Origin: Stenopsyche tienmushanensis | Lineage: Eukaryota; Arthropoda; Insecta; Trichoptera; Stenopsychidae | Assembly (NCBI GenBank): GCA_008973525.1 | Contig: WACJ01000313.1 | Location: forward strand, 124,001 to 188,000 | Direction: 5' to 3' | DNA: 64,000 nucleotides | Shown here: in pieces, positions 22,560-34,667 of the stretch | Position numbering within the stretch: position 1 is the first letter of the stretch | Layout: every line of letters starts with the position of its first letter | The notes under the pieces: model-generated | The model's database searches: none | The model's input: the letters and a program-made list of their open reading frames with translations, nothing else | Told to the model about the DNA's origin: nothing | Translations under genes and position numbers: made by a program

Positions 22560-23744
22560 ATGCCAGTTGTGAATATTTTGGGTAGAAGACATTGCATTCC
22601 GATAATATATGTAAAAGGAACACATTATGAAATTGGATATGACATTGGGCGGACTTTTAAAAGTCTAATTCAAAGTTTTGTGAATAAATCTGGCCAGTTA
22701 AATAATGAATATTTGCCTGCATACAACACAATTTCAGGAAGGATTGTTTATGAAAATACATTGGCGAGTGTTCGTATAAACTTTCCTCAATATGTTGCTG
22801 AAATTGATGGTACAGCTGATGGGGCTTGTGTTCCGTTTCACAAATTATTTCTTCTCGCAATGGATGATATTACAACCAATTGCATCGTACAACCCTATGT
22901 TAATAACAAGCCCACCGGTTGCTCGTCGATATGTCTCAACGAATCCGGTAATGAAATTCTCGGGCACACTGAAGATGCGCTCTCTGATGTGTTAAATTTT
23001 TTTTATATTGTATCAGCTCACATAATATCAAATGAGCCCATAGGAAAATGGAACGTGAGAGAAGAAAAATTCACATCGCTCTGTTATGCTGGACATCTTC
23101 CCGGATACACAATGGGTTTTAATTACCATGGATTAGTATATTCCATAAACACGTTGAGCGTGGCAAAAATACTTTTCGGAAGAACTCCCAGGACATTTTT
23201 GGCTCGGGCACTTCTGTCCGCTGAAAATTCACAGAGAGTCTCGGACATATTGCTAGATGAAGGATGCGGCACTGCTGACGGATTTTCAGTAAATATGAGA
23301 TTTTTTAGAGACCAGGAGATCAGCGAATTCTTTAATATTGAAGTGGGTCCAAATGCAAATTCTATTAATCATTCTCAATTGAACACATTAAAGATAAATC
23401 CTGGTGAATACACCATACATTGCAATACATATCTTAGACTGCCGATTGTAGAATCTACTGGTTTTATTATCGACAGTAGTGAAGAAAGATTGCGCACTCT
23501 AAAGAAATACGGTCGACCGTCAAACAAAAAAGATATTATAAATATGCTTTCTGATCAGAGTGGCGAGAAATATAAGGTTTTTCAAGAATCGGGTACAGAC
23601 GATTTTGTGAAAACAATAGCAGTCGGCATTTTCGACTTTTGCAAATATACTTGGAGTTTGTATGCAGATAAACCAAGTTGTAATGATCCACTTGTTATAA
23701 TTCCATTGAAATTTAAGCAGAATAAAAAACATACAACAGAATAA
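22560..23744 (+). CDS. tan: Tan-like N-beta-alanyl-biogenic amine hydrolase
   Basis: A single uninterrupted frame of 394 aa, close to the 387 aa of Drosophila Tan. Tan is a cysteine peptidase of the C45 (isopenicillin-N acyltransferase) family. It releases dopamine and histamine from beta-alanyl conjugates made by Ebony, in cuticle pigmentation and photoreceptor transmitter recycling. The N-terminal YVKGTHYEIGYDIGRTF block and the autoprocessing site are clear: Gly120-Cys121 in PTGCSSICLN, where Drosophila cleaves at Gly121-Cys122 and uses the new N-terminal Cys as nucleophile. GHTEDA and LPGYTMGFNYHGLVYSINTL follow as in the family. No intron is visible, unlike its neighbours. A mariner ends 119 bp upstream. 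The stop overlaps an AATAAA. Confidence 0.9.
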   Translation: MPVVNILGRRHCIPIIYVKGTHYEIGYDIGRTFKSLIQSFVNKSGQLNNEYLPAYNTISGRIVYENTLASVRINFPQYVAEIDGTADGACVPFHKLFLLAMDDITTNCIVQPYVNNKPTGCSSICLNESGNEILGHTEDALSDVLNFFYIVSAHIISNEPIGKWNVREEKFTSLCYAGHLPGYTMGFNYHGLVYSINTLSVAKILFGRTPRTFLARALLSAENSQRVSDILLDEGCGTADGFSVNMRFFRDQEISEFFNIEVGPNANSINHSQLNTLKINPGEYTIHCNTYLRLPIVESTGFIIDSSEERLRTLKKYGRPSNKKDIINMLSDQSGEKYKVFQESGTDDFVKTIAVGIFDFCKYTWSLYADKPSCNDPLVIIPLKFKQNKKHTTE

Positions 23745-26084
23745 ACCTAAATCGATACTTTGACTCTTACATATTCTTCATCAGATACTGGTAAGGCATT
23801 GGCAACTATCATCTACAGGTTTTTTCAATGAATAATTTTTACCCATAACATGCACTGTTACGCAGATTCCACACTCGAGCCGGTCTATTTCTGTATGTTC
23901 TCAAGTCCTGATTTTTTTTTTCATTGCAATACTATTTTTTAATTTTCTTTTGACTAGTCGCTTGAAGATTTGATGCCTGAATCTTTGAACGGCGTGACTG
24001 AAGTCCTTTTTTTCAAATGCTCTATTGTTTTTGAAAAAAAAAATTTTTTGAACCGTTTATCATTTGGAGTACAGTAGTGTATGTCGCTTATTCAGTCTAT
24101 AAAATAGTATAGCACCATATCATAATTGAATCATGTTCAGTAAAGAGGAATGTCTGCTATACAGATTTTTTAAATTACTTTTTCAAATAAATTTCTGGCC
24201 ATCTCAGCTCTCAGCTTTAGCTTTTTGATTTCAAATATTAAGTTAAATGCTAATTTTACTTGTAAACATCTCCATCTATTATAAAAATATGCCAATTATC
24301 ATAATTTGAGTGGATACAATTAAAAATTGTTTTAATTTTTTTGTTTCAGGACGAAAAAGAATGGTTACTTATATAATTTTGAAAAAAAAATCACAATATT
24401 CTTTGTTACTAATAGTAAAGAAAAAATCACCAATGTGTATTATTCATAGATCACTAATTATAATTGTTATGGAGTTGAACCTGTTTTACAATTTTTTTTT
24501 AAATATCCTAATATGTTGATATTATTATAAAACATGGTTGTTGTTTATTTTATTATTATTATGTTTGTAGTACTCAGTTTCTTTTTTATTTTTTTTTAAT
24601 TATTAATTTCGTTACATAATTATTATACTTTTTTATCTTTATATTTTTTGATATTACTTAAAAAAAATGATATATAATGGAAATTAAAAATATATTACGA
24701 TTAAATTACCATTTTGGCTAATGGTTGATCAAATTTTATGACAAGTTTAATAGTGTGTAGGTTTTTTGGAATTAATATGGATAGACTTGAAAATAACTAT
24801 AGAGCTTTTTTAAACTATTTTTGTAAGCAAAAAAACATTTCCAAAACAGTATTTTTTTTTTTGAAGATTTGAATTTATCAATAAAAACTACCTCAGTTCC
24901 TTATTATTTATTTTTGTGTTTCTTTTCCTTGTAGTGTATTATTTAGAAAATCTATATGATATTTACTTATTCTAGTTTTAATCGATTAATGTATTTCTAA
25001 AAAATGTTAAATATTAGAGTCTCAGTATAATAGTCGGCAGCCTGCGAACCGAATCTGATTATCGAAAGATCAAGTTGTAAAATTATAAAAAGGGATTAAT
25101 TTTTATAAACATATTCAGAGACACTATACAACTTTTTGCCTTTAATTCATATATACTTTTAAGGAAATTAAAAAAAAAAGATTTTTATGAAATATGTTTC
25201 TATTTAGAATATTAAATGTCGCAAAATCAAGTTTACTAATAGGCATTAATTACTACTTATAAGCGAAATATAAAAGTACTTTAAATTACTTTAAAATCAT
25301 TTGACCTATTAATAAAAATTAAGTTCACACGGCCTGCTATTTCAAAGAGGTTGCTGATCACTGCCTTAATATATAAATATATAATGTTTTTTACACAATA
25401 TTCAATGTATTTATTCTAAAATAAAATCACTTAGCACCATATATGAGTCTGATTGAATACTGCTACAATTTTACTATCTAAATATCACAAATTTACCAAC
25501 ATAATAATATAAAGTCAATGAGTGCATGAATATTGCAATTTATAATTTCCTTTTGAAATGTTTTTTATAATTTTTATAGAGCCCAGTGAATGCTTTTCAT
25601 TATTCAGGTCATTGATTTAATCTATTACTATATTTTGCTAAAATATAAACTATCACCGAAGGTGGTAATTATTTGTAGGTTAAGATAACAGCAGTCTCAA
25701 TGAGCACTACAAACAAATGCACTACGGACATTTTTTAACGTTAATTTTTCAGTTCATTAGTAATTTTCCACGGAACCCTTCAGAAATTTCTCGGATCTCA
25801 GGATGAAAAACCTTGGATTTGTGTAATGCTTAATTTAATTTTTCGTAAAATCCTTGAGAAAATGTTCTTTAAAAAAAATTCGACAGTTTTTTTAAAAACT
25901 GGTTCATTTTATGTTTATTTGATTTTAAAATAATTTATAATATGATATTTATATTTTAAAATGGTTTATTAAAGTTTTAAAAGTGCTTGAAATTGGGAAG
26001 AATCAATATTTTTCCCCGTTATGGTTGTGATGAACTTATTTGCGAGTCCGAGTTGAGAGCTGGCAACACCGACCTGCCAACGCA
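23745..26084. other. Gene-free AT-rich interval
   Basis: No coding frame is recognisable. About 25030-25361 may be a degenerate hAT-type MITE: it has 'cagtataatagtcggcagcc' at one side and 'ggttgctgatcactg' at the other, but I find no convincing target duplication. Long A/T runs dominate the rest. Confidence 0.45.
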
Positions 26085-26574
26085 ATGGCGGGAGATCTGA
26101 CAGTGAGTTCGAGCAGACTTCGCTCGGCGCACTGGCTGCCTTGCGCCGTCGCCTCGGGGGAGAGTCCCCGTCCTCTTCCGGCGCCCGCCTCGCGCTACTT
26201 CCGTCCCTCGTCGGCTTCCGCTTCCGCCCCCGCCGCGGTCTCTTTTCGCGGAAGGCGTCTCGACGGCGATCTCGTCCGCTTTCCGGAGGGCTACGACGCC
26301 TACGTAGTCAACGAAGCGAGACTGTCCGTCGACGAAGTCGCCCGACGAAACTTCTACGTGGATGGCAAGTTTCAGCAAATGACAGCATGGAACTGGAACA
26401 AAATTCCGTCCGACGAAGACGCAGCGCGAAGAATGCTCGCATGGGTCGACATCGCCGAAACGGTAATCCCGCCTCTGCTCTTTCGTCTCTCGCAATATAA
26501 ACATTATTCAGAGTCAACATAACCAAAAAAAATTTCGTTTTCAGCTTCACGCTGCCGTAGACGTCGAAATCTAA
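26085..26574 (+). CDS. RNASEH2C: Ribonuclease H2 subunit C
   Basis: Two exons, 26085-26462 and 26545-26574, give 135 aa (human 164). RNase H2 removes ribonucleotides from DNA in the nucleus; subunit C is the non-catalytic scaffold that pairs with subunit B. Conserved features seen are LRSAHWLPCAVA (human LHLLPCEVA), ASRYFRP, VSFRGRRLDGDLVRFPEGYDAYVV (human SFRGRCLRGEEVAVPPG...GYVM) and the C-terminal WNWNKIPSDEDAARRMLAW. The last exon adds only nine residues, LHAAVDVEI, matching human IHAQV. The start is the first Met of the frame, preceded by caacgca. Exon 1 is GC-rich in an AT-rich setting. Confidence 0.9.
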
Positions 26575-27704
26575 AGACAGCGTGCAAGATCAGACCTTCT
26601 CTGCGAAGAGATCTCTCTGATAGAAGATTTATCGAAATCGATCTATACATGCATCAAGTAATTTCCGATTGAAAATATTGACAGTTTTGTGACAAATGTT
26701 GTACAAAATAATCCATTTAGAAAATTATGCTTCGACAAAACACAAATATTATTTGAGAAATTCCTTTTAATTAATGCAATTGAAAGGGAAAAGGCATTTT
26801 TATTCTTAACAAAAAGCAGGCGTGAATTTTTCGGCTGTATGATTGTCAAAAATAGTAACGGTCGAACAGAAAAGGCTCTGAAATTGCTTTCTCATTTGTC
26901 AACCGCTCGCTGTTTCAGAACGAGCAACGCTCGCTTGCAGAGCGCGTATCGCATCGCACATACCCGAGCACCGCTCTCGTATTTAGACTCACATTTTGTG
27001 TGTTTTGATTCATGGGAAAACATTGAATATTTTATATTAGTATTATATTTAAAAAAATTGTGAAAATTTTATTTTACATATTTTTATTGCATCTGTGTTT
27101 TATTTTAAAACTGTATAATTTTTAAATAATATAAACTCTTTAAAAAAAAACTGATATTTCAAGTTCCATTTTTGTAATAAAAGCCTCCGCATTAAGTTGT
27201 CAATATGTATTGTTAAATATAGGGAAAAAATATTTCCTAACAGAGTTCATTGTGACTTCGAAATTCATTCGAACTGAAAATTTTACCTGACAAAAAAGCA
27301 AGCATTTTCCGCTCTATGCATCTTAGCGGGGCTCGTCGTTAGATCGATAATGTTTCAAGTATACTATCGAAATGTTTATCTATAAGCTCATTTCTGATGA
27401 ATTTACCGATTTCTTCAGTTTTAAAACCTCAGTAATCTAATCTTATTTGAAACGCCGAGTGTTATTTTGACGCTGCTTAAATGTGTACGAGGACTTAAGT
27501 TTGACGAAAATGAAATGAAAGACGATATAATAGACATTTTGTCGATGATGAACGATGAACGATGTCTCAATTTAGTTTGATTTACAGGAGACATTTGGAA
27601 TCGGAAAAAACGCATTTGTTTTAAAGTATTTTTTTTTAATAATGTAACTTTATCAGCATTCAAAGGCAGCCGCGAACGTCTACGGCGTCGGACGTACAGC
27701 GTCG
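26575..27704. other. Intergenic stretch between RNASEH2C and the first OAT gene
   Basis: A plus-strand frame at 26689-27063 is open for 124 codons but has no recognisable domain, and I do not call it a gene. The rest is AT-rich and includes the 3' flank of the minus-strand OAT gene. Confidence 0.45.
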
Positions 27705-29370
27705 CTACAGAGACCTGATGGTCATCTCCATCATGTCCATCGCCTCGCTGAGCTGATCGGCGTTTATGACGAGCGCGGGAGACAGGCGGATGTTCTTCTC
27801 GTGCGTCATCTTGGTCAGGACTCCGGCCTTCTTCAGCGCCAGGCAGACGTCCCACGCGCTGATGACGTCTGCGATCGGACGGATTCGAGCGTTTATTTGC
27901 AAATTCAGAACAGCGTACGCGAGAATATATAGATGCGCGCTCACCAGTGTTGATCTCTATCGCGTTCAACAGGCCCTTTCCTCTCACTTCCTTGACGATC
28001 TTCTTCGGCAGGGCGTTGAGCCTCTCCCTCATGAGCTGGCCCATCTTCAGCGCGTTCTCGGCCAGGTTCTCCTCGATGATGACGTCCAGGGCCGCCAGAG
28101 ACACGCGACATCCGAGGGGATTGCCTCCGTAGGTGGAGCCGTGGGTTCCTGTCGGCGCGGTCGAAACGGTCAGAGTCGGGAGCGAGAGACGAGAGGTCGC
28201 GATCGCGGTCGGGAGTCGCGCGTACCGGGCTTCATGACGAGCATGACGGGGTCGTCGGCGAGGACGCAGGACACGGGGTAGAGCCCGCCGGATATCGCCT
28301 TGCCGAGCACCACCACGTCGGGGCGGACCTCCTCGTGGTGGACGCAGAGCATCTTGCCGGTCCTGCCCAGGCCGGTCTGCACCTCGTCCGCGATCCACAG
28401 CGCGTCGTATTTCGTGCACAGCTCTCGGACTCTCCTCAGGTAGCCCGCCTCGGGGACGATGACGCCTCCCTCGCCCTGTATCGGCTCCATCATGTAGGCG
28501 CACACGTTCCGGTCGCGGAGGGCCTCCTGCGGATCGAGAGGGGGGGAGGGGAGTGAGAGACGAGCGAGGGGCGCCTCGGGGGCCGCGGCTCGGGGACGCG
28601 CCTACCTCCAGGGCGTCCGCGTCGTCGTACGGGATGTTCTTGAATCCGGGCAGGAAGGGTCCGTACCCCTCCGTGCAGTCGGCGTCGCACGACGTGGAGA
28701 TCGCCGCGAGGGACCTGCCCCAGTAGTTGCCCTCGGCGAACAGGACGACCGCCTCGTTTTCGGGAATCCCCTTGACGTCGTAGCCCCACTTCCTGGCCAG
28801 CTTGACGGCGACGTCTCCGCCCTCGGTGCCTGCGGAGCGGGGCCGGTCTCAGACTCGGGACTTTCGGACTCGCGGTCTCCGCCCGACCGCCGTCGGTCGG
28901 GCGGTTTCGTCTCACCCGTGTTCATCGGCAGCATCTTGTCGTAGCCCAGGAGGGTGCACACCCTCTCGGCGAACTGTCCCAGGACGTCGGTGTGGAACGC
29001 CCTCGAAGTGTGGTACAGGGTGTTCAGCTGGTCCGTCATCGCCGCGATGAGCCGCGGGTGACAGTGTCCCTGGTTCGTGGCCGAATAGCCGCTCAGGAAG
29101 TCGAAGTATCTCTTCCCCTCCATGTCCCAGACGTAGATCCCTGCAAGGAGAGCGGAGCGCGAGCGTGGGGACTCCCCGTCGGGCGGAGGGCGCCGAGAGA
29201 GGACGGGTACCTTTTCCCCTGCAGAGGGCCACCGGCACCGGGTCGTAGTTGTGGGCTCCGTATCTCAGCTCCCTGTCGATGACCTGCTTCGAGGAGATCC
29301 GTCTCGAGTGTCGAGCCGCGGGGGCGGAGCGCCTCGACGCGTTCAGCCCGCTTCTCGCCCAGTTCAGCAT
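27705..29370 (-). CDS. OAT: Ornithine aminotransferase, paralogue 1 (six exons)
   Basis: Exons 29370-29211, 29140-28916, 28829-28606, 28526-28226, 28148-27945 and 27868-27705 give 425 aa (human OAT 439), all phases consistent. OAT is a mitochondrial class-III PLP transaminase converting ornithine and 2-oxoglutarate to glutamate semialdehyde and glutamate. The N-terminus ([14 protein letters not shown]...) is Arg/Ser-rich and fits a mitochondrial presequence; an in-frame Met nine codons upstream is possible. Seen: [22 protein letters not shown], the cofactor Asp in [14 protein letters not shown], the Schiff-base Lys in [27 protein letters not shown] and ENLAEN. It departs from the family at [14 protein letters not shown] (usual [14 protein letters not shown]) and has Tyr for Phe in the NFWGR motif, so substrate handling may differ from paralogue 2. 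Confidence 0.93.
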
Positions 29371-29419
29371 GATCTGGCAATCATTAACGACCGTCATTGA
29401 GCGTCGAAAGAGAGCCGAG

Positions 29420-29834
29420 CCCGAAGGCGGCGCGGAGGGAAGTCTCGTACGGAGATAGAGATCCGGCAGGTAGACACTCGGCCGAAATTGATAACCGACT
29501 AACGCAAGCGTACCGAATCTCGGTTCGTCGCTATCATATCTACGAAACCCGTACAGAATGCAAATTTGATTTACGAGAGGTTATTTTTTACATCCGCGTC
29601 TCTAAATCGTCACGCGCGAGACGAACGTTCTTAAAAATATTACTCTTCATAAAATTTCATTTCATTCGTTCCGTTGATTTTTTTTAACCCTCTTCGGCAC
29701 AGCGTCCGCGCGTATCGAACGTCATCTTTTCACTGGCAGGTCCAGCGTTCTCTACGGGTACTTTTAAACGTATTCTATGAAGATTTTAGTTTCTTTTTTT
29801 AAGCTGTGGAACGAAGCAAATGTCCGAGAACAAC
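29420..29834. other. Upstream region of OAT paralogue 1
   Basis: Contains the presumed promoter of the minus-strand OAT gene, GC-richer near the gene. A TTAA followed by 'ccctcttcggcacagcg' at about 29686 looks like one end of a TTAA-specific (piggyBac-like) element; the other end was not found. Confidence 0.35.
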
Positions 29835-29836
29835 AG

Positions 29837-30720
29837 TTCTTAACCTTTTTAGTATCGTTACCCCTCAAGCCTATCGGAGAAACTGATCTTACCCCCCTTT
29901 AAAATTTTGTCGAAGAAAGCAACATACGTTCAAATAGCCTTTATTTATCATGAAATTGCACAAAACGAAATTATAATTTAAACCGAAGGTTGAAATTGTT
30001 CTGCGTTTGCAAGTTTTTTTATGTTAAGTTTAGTTTCACTCGATGCATTATTTCAGTACTTACTTTTCGTCGAAATGTACAGAGGTCATAGTTTTGAAAT
30101 TCCACTTCTCTGAAAGTGCTATTCTCGAGTATTCCCAGAAATTCTACCTTGGCTGACACACCTTCGTCTTTAAAAAATTCATTATCCGTAGAAAATGGAA
30201 ATATTGCTCCGGCGAGTCTATTGCTGCAGATAAATGGTGAATCGCAGAATTTTCAAACGTGATTTTTTCAGATTTGCCAATCACTCACACAGCTGTGTAA
30301 ACATCGACACGTCGCCAAATCGAACTCTGCGTTGGTAAAGTTCCAATTTATGAAGAACCCTTGCGACTTTATCCCGTGCTGTCGAGATATCCATCATATT
30401 TCCTTGTCATCAGACTGTCAATTTCACTGAAAAAAATGGCAAGATACGTCAGCATTTTGATGAACGATTTATCTTTTATTTTCGAGCATTTCTCTCCGTG
30501 TTCGAGAAACGATCCTATTTCTTCGCGGAGCTCATAAACCCTATTTAAAACTCTCCCTCTCGACAGCCCGGGTGCGGGTGGTACGAGAGACCGTTAAATT
30601 TGGCACCGACTTCAACGCACATAACTTTGAATAATTTGGAATTCGTAGTTTTGCCACCGATTTGATTCACAAATTTTAATATATCACTCGACGCGAAAAC
30701 TCGAAGAGGAAATTGTTTCA
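29837..30720 (-). pseudogene. hAT (ZBED5-like) transposase relic 2
   Basis: A typical hAT terminus, cagttcttaacctttttagt, is at 29837. On the minus strand, 30700-30600 reads through IVKFVNQIGGKTTNSKLFKVMC and CVEVGAKFNGLSYH. After a frame change, 30560-30420 reads RVYELREEIGSFLEH and FIKMLTYLAIFFSEIDSLM, then LHKLELYQRRVRFGD toward 30310. This is the middle and C-terminal portion of a ZBED5/FAM200-like hAT transposase. Several stops break it. Confidence 0.75.
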
Positions 30721-31439
30721 CGATTGCTCGAAATCCAGAACGCGTTCCTTTGTCAACAGTCTTTGGCGAACTGTGTCACCGTGAACATATATTTGCGAAG
30801 TTATATGACAGTTTAATTACTTTTCATGAGTTTTTAAATGACAATGACTCTGGAAATAAAAGTTGCCATATAGTCACCGAAAGATTTCACACTAATCCAA
30901 AGCTTCTTGAGGAACTTTTTAAAAAAAACTATCACCCTACCGACAAAACCGTGGCGGTTCATCGGTGGCAAATGAAAAACATTTTCCAAAGGATATAAAA
31001 TAAAACAAAATTAGCTGTCGGGCAAAAAGTAGCTTACCACAAAAAAAATGCGTTTAGCTCGGCGAGTGAAGAGAAATGTAAGGATGCTCAGTGCAAAGCG
31101 CACATCGGCGAGGAGATAATAACAACCGAAAAGATGTAATCGAAAAGCCAACAGTTGTTTAACCCTTTGATTTGGTTAGAAAAATCAAATGTGAACGCAT
31201 GCCTTATATGAGAGAAAAAAGAAGGACGAAAGCCCCCGAGTGATAGAAAATTTCACCGAATGTTGATGCAAATCATCGGGAATTTTTGTGCAGCCAAAGA
31301 GACAGACGCGGATGACGAGGAACGATTGAATAGAAATTATATAGTGCGTTCGCATCGTAATATTGTAGGAAAAATAAGACGGACATCGTTATATTGCGAC
31401 GCGTGCGAGAAAAAGTTTTTTTACTTGAAATTTACGCTT

Positions 31440-32110
31440 TTGTACAAATGAGTCTGTCATTTCGACGACTGCATCGCTGAAGCCGTCCCTCGTGCCAGAT
31501 TCTGTCGCGACGAGCGTCCTTCTCCGAAGCCGCGTCGTTCGTCCGGTAGCGTCTGTAATTCGAGTTTCAGATTCAATCCTTCTCATTATGATTTTTTCTA
31601 GGATTGGGAGGAGACTTATCGGTCTGTAGCTTTTGGGGTCGCTTTCGGACGACCCCGGCTTTCTAATCAGGATGACGTCCGCTATTTTCCACGCGCACGG
31701 AAAACGTCCGAATCTCAAGCAGGCGTCGACGATACGGAGAAGGGTATCTAAACGATTTCGAAATTTTGCATAATATATACTGAAGTTTTTAAAATTTATA
31801 TTTACATACTTAAATATAATAAAATAGTGTTTGTAACTATGCATTGGAAAAACGTTTGGTTGGAAATTTGGTGCGAAAATTGTATCACTGCTGGTAGGGG
31901 AGGCGGTACTGAAATATTATAATCGATCGAGAGACCTCGCGGCAGCAGTTTCAGCGCTACGGATGGTATTCCATCGGGAGGTTCTATCTCGAGGGATTTT
32001 AGTATTCGAAGGAGCTCTTTTGGCGAGGAACATTAAAGTTGGACGGACGGAGGGGCGTTTTTGTGGGATTCCACTATGACGCTCGTTTGGCCGGTGCGTT
32101 CGTCGCACGA
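31440..32110 (-). pseudogene. Non-LTR reverse transcriptase fragment, split by a MITE
   Basis: On the minus strand the first part (about 32030-31920) reads ELLRILKSLEIEPPDGIPSVALKLL, the usual lead-in of jockey/R1-type reverse transcriptases. After the MITE remnant the second part (31745-31560) reads VDACLRFGRFPCAWKIADV, ILIRKPG and SYRPISLLPILEKIIMRRIE. The palm catalytic residues (YxDD) are not present. Host-gene function is unlikely. Confidence 0.82.
31746..31919. mobile_element. hAT MITE remnant inside the reverse transcriptase
   Basis: Closely related to the interior of the 5474-5708 MITE (shared 'ctaaacgattt', 'gaaattttgcataatatata', 'attgtatcactgctggtagg', 'tactgaaatatt'), but the terminal repeats are missing. 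It separates two reverse-transcriptase segments that are contiguous in the family. Confidence 0.75.
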
Positions 32111-33009
32111 CTTGCTTGGCATTGGGCAGATTCGATTCATCGTTCGGGTGATCGATTTCGTGACTCGGGTTATAAAGAGTCTCCGCCGATTTAGCATGAT
32201 TAGCGATCGGTCGATAGTCAGCGAGCGTCAGATATCCTAAAAAAATTACCAATGATGCAAGACGTTCTTTAAATATTACCAAAAATGTTATTTTTTAATT
32301 ACCTTATTGTTTTCGTGTTTTTTTTTTTTTAAAAACTTTTTTATGCGGGTTTGGATATATTTTAGATAGCTGCTTCAAAGTTATGCGGTTTTTAGAATTC
32401 ATGGAACGCATCTTCACTGTTTCTATGTAAGTTATAGCTTTTTTTGTACGATTTCTTTTTGTGCGATTTCCCGCGGAGCACATATATCGCATAAAAAAAG
32501 GTTTGTGTATTTTGTTTGTCGTAACAAACGCCTCTCGGATACTGTCTTTCCACATATGTGTGAGCATTTTATTATTAGTTATTGTAAATTTCCGATTCAC
32601 CTCTGACCAATGTTGTTGAAAAGGTAGGCATACACCCGGCAAGCGTTACAATGCCACACCGGACCTGGCCTGCACAATTGTACACAAAAATATATATTCT
32701 CCTTATTATTACTTTAGACACATGGAATTTACAAAATCCATCGGATGAAAAAAATAATTCAGGTCTGAAAGAGTTAAAGTAACGATGTTTTAATTCTGAT
32801 CATTGAAATGTTTTTACATCAGATAAAAAAGCGTTTTTATACATGAAAATCATTTCTTTATAACACGCTTATTTATAATGTTACTAAAATTATTATTATT
32901 ATTATAAAATGATTCCAAAAACGAATTACCATCGACATTTAAAACCTTCCAGATCCTTCAAATCGGAAGGGGCAAAGTCTCGCGACGACGGACCCGTCAG
33001 AGGCACACC

Positions 33010-33720
33010 GCGGAATTGCGGACTACAATTATCAGCTATTCGAATATCGAACAGTAAAACTTGACCCTATTCGGATATCCGAATCGTTTTTAAAGTGTGA
33101 ACATAACAAAAAATTACCATTAAAAACGAATTCATTTTTATTAAGTCATTTAGTGAAACTTTAAAAATTCATATTTTAAAAATAACAAAGCATTGAATGT
33201 TTCATATTTTACATTTGTTTTTTGTTTTGGTTTTGTTTTGTTCTCATTTGTCATGCCGTTGAGAATGTTATCTGTACTGTCATAATTTTTCGTTTTCGCG
33301 AGAAACATAATTTAATTTTGCATTTCATGATGCAATTGAGAAGTTGAAAAAGAAAGAGGTGTATTTTCCACGCCACAGAGTCCTGCGAGTTATTTAAAAA
33401 TTCATCATTAGAAAATAAATTTGTATGAATTCTCTCAATAATACTCTGCGCCAAAGAAATAGCTTCATATTTGGTTGAGTATCGAAAGTACAGAAAGTCG
33501 AGTAGATTTCTTAAAATCATCAAATTCACTTTCAGAAACAGTATCCATACTCACATCCGCCAACGTTTTATTGACAGGATCAGCCATTTGTATGAATCGT
33601 TTTATCATGACAATCATCAAATTCCACCGAATTTTTATAGCCAACGGTAGCTTTAATTTCTTATTTTCCTGCTGAAAAATATAATATTAAAAATTCTTGC
33701 GAATACTATTCGGATATTTC
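33010..33720 (-). mobile_element. hAT-like element relic with 'ctattcggatat' ends
   Basis: The left end contains 'cagctattcgaatatcg' and 'ccctattcggatatccgaat'; the right end contains 'actattcggatat'. Between them the minus strand reads LPLAIKIRWN and MIKRFIQMADPVNKTLADV, like the [DT]RWNS-Y-M--R segment of hAT transposases, with stops. The left 260 bp recurs inverted at about 41590-41870. No clear target duplication was found. Confidence 0.55.
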
Positions 33721-34307
33721 CCCAAATGTCCCAGACTTTAGGCGAAGCTTAGCGCGGAATGCCCGGACTGTAAATTGTTAATGTTTTTTAAACTTTAATC
33801 TTTATTTTCGTCGGTAATGATTTCTTCCCTAATATATTTTTCAGACAACGGTAGCGCCGATTGTCGCGTCGAATTCTGGAGTTTATTTTGTTATTGATTT
33901 ATCGCGTACGAAGATAGCTCTGAGGTATTTGAAGTCTTGCAATTTTCGGGCATCGCTTTGCTTGCCGGGTGTTCGCTTTAAAAAAAACAAAAAAATACAT
34001 TAATTATTGATTTGTTTATTTTGAAGATGTAGAGTTCTCGTAAAAACGTTTAGAAGAGACCCTTCTCAGGGACGGGGCGACGTCGCTTCCCTCCTCCTCC
34101 GCCCCGGCGACTGGCTCAAAGTCGGAGTAGCAATTTCAATGTAATTTTTAATGTCCGTCGACATTTTTAAAATATATTCCGCAACATCCCGTATCTCGAC
34201 CGACAGAATGCGTTCTATGTTACGGTTTCGTTAAATATCACATTAATGATCATAAATCATTATGTGACGATGTTGTTACATACGGTCGTTTATATTGTAT
34301 CAATACG

Positions 34308-34505
34308 TTCACTCAGGATACCCGTTGGGTGAGCGTTCATAATAAAACTCGGTGGTAATGCTACCTTCAATATCGAGCGAATGAGGAGGTGAATGTATGA
34401 CACAGACGAGATGAATGTAACCCCTTCCTGTGAATGGATATTGAAGAGGCCCATAGTTCTGTAGTGGACTGTTAGTGGCTGCACTATGATGATGATGATA
34501 TTGTA
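34308..34505 (-). repeat. Non-LTR retrotransposon 3' tail, copy 2
   Basis: Same sequence as 2524-2652, extended by 'cgttcactcaggatacccg' and 'accgagttttat'-type sequence also present (inverted) at 47340-47398. It ends in a GATGATGATGATA microsatellite. Confidence 0.7.
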
Positions 34506-34667
34506 TCAAAGCCTGTTCTTGAGCGCATAAAATGATTACTTGTGAATTAAGGTATACATATTATAATAATGAATGCAAATCATTATGTAACGATTATTAC
34601 GTGTAGTCATTGATATTTTTAAGAATCAACAGACGTATGAACGAGCGTTCGACGTCTTATCTTCGAG

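Noticed and set aside
25030..25361. hAT MITE
   Set aside because: One end resembles a hAT terminus, but the other is poor and no 8-bp duplication was found.
26689..27063. 124-codon plus-strand frame after RNASEH2C
   Set aside because: No recognisable motif, no splice support, mixed composition; likely chance.
30750..30998. Plus-strand 82-codon frame with MSTVFGELCHREHIF
   Set aside because: It overlaps the edge of the hAT relic and has no family resemblance.
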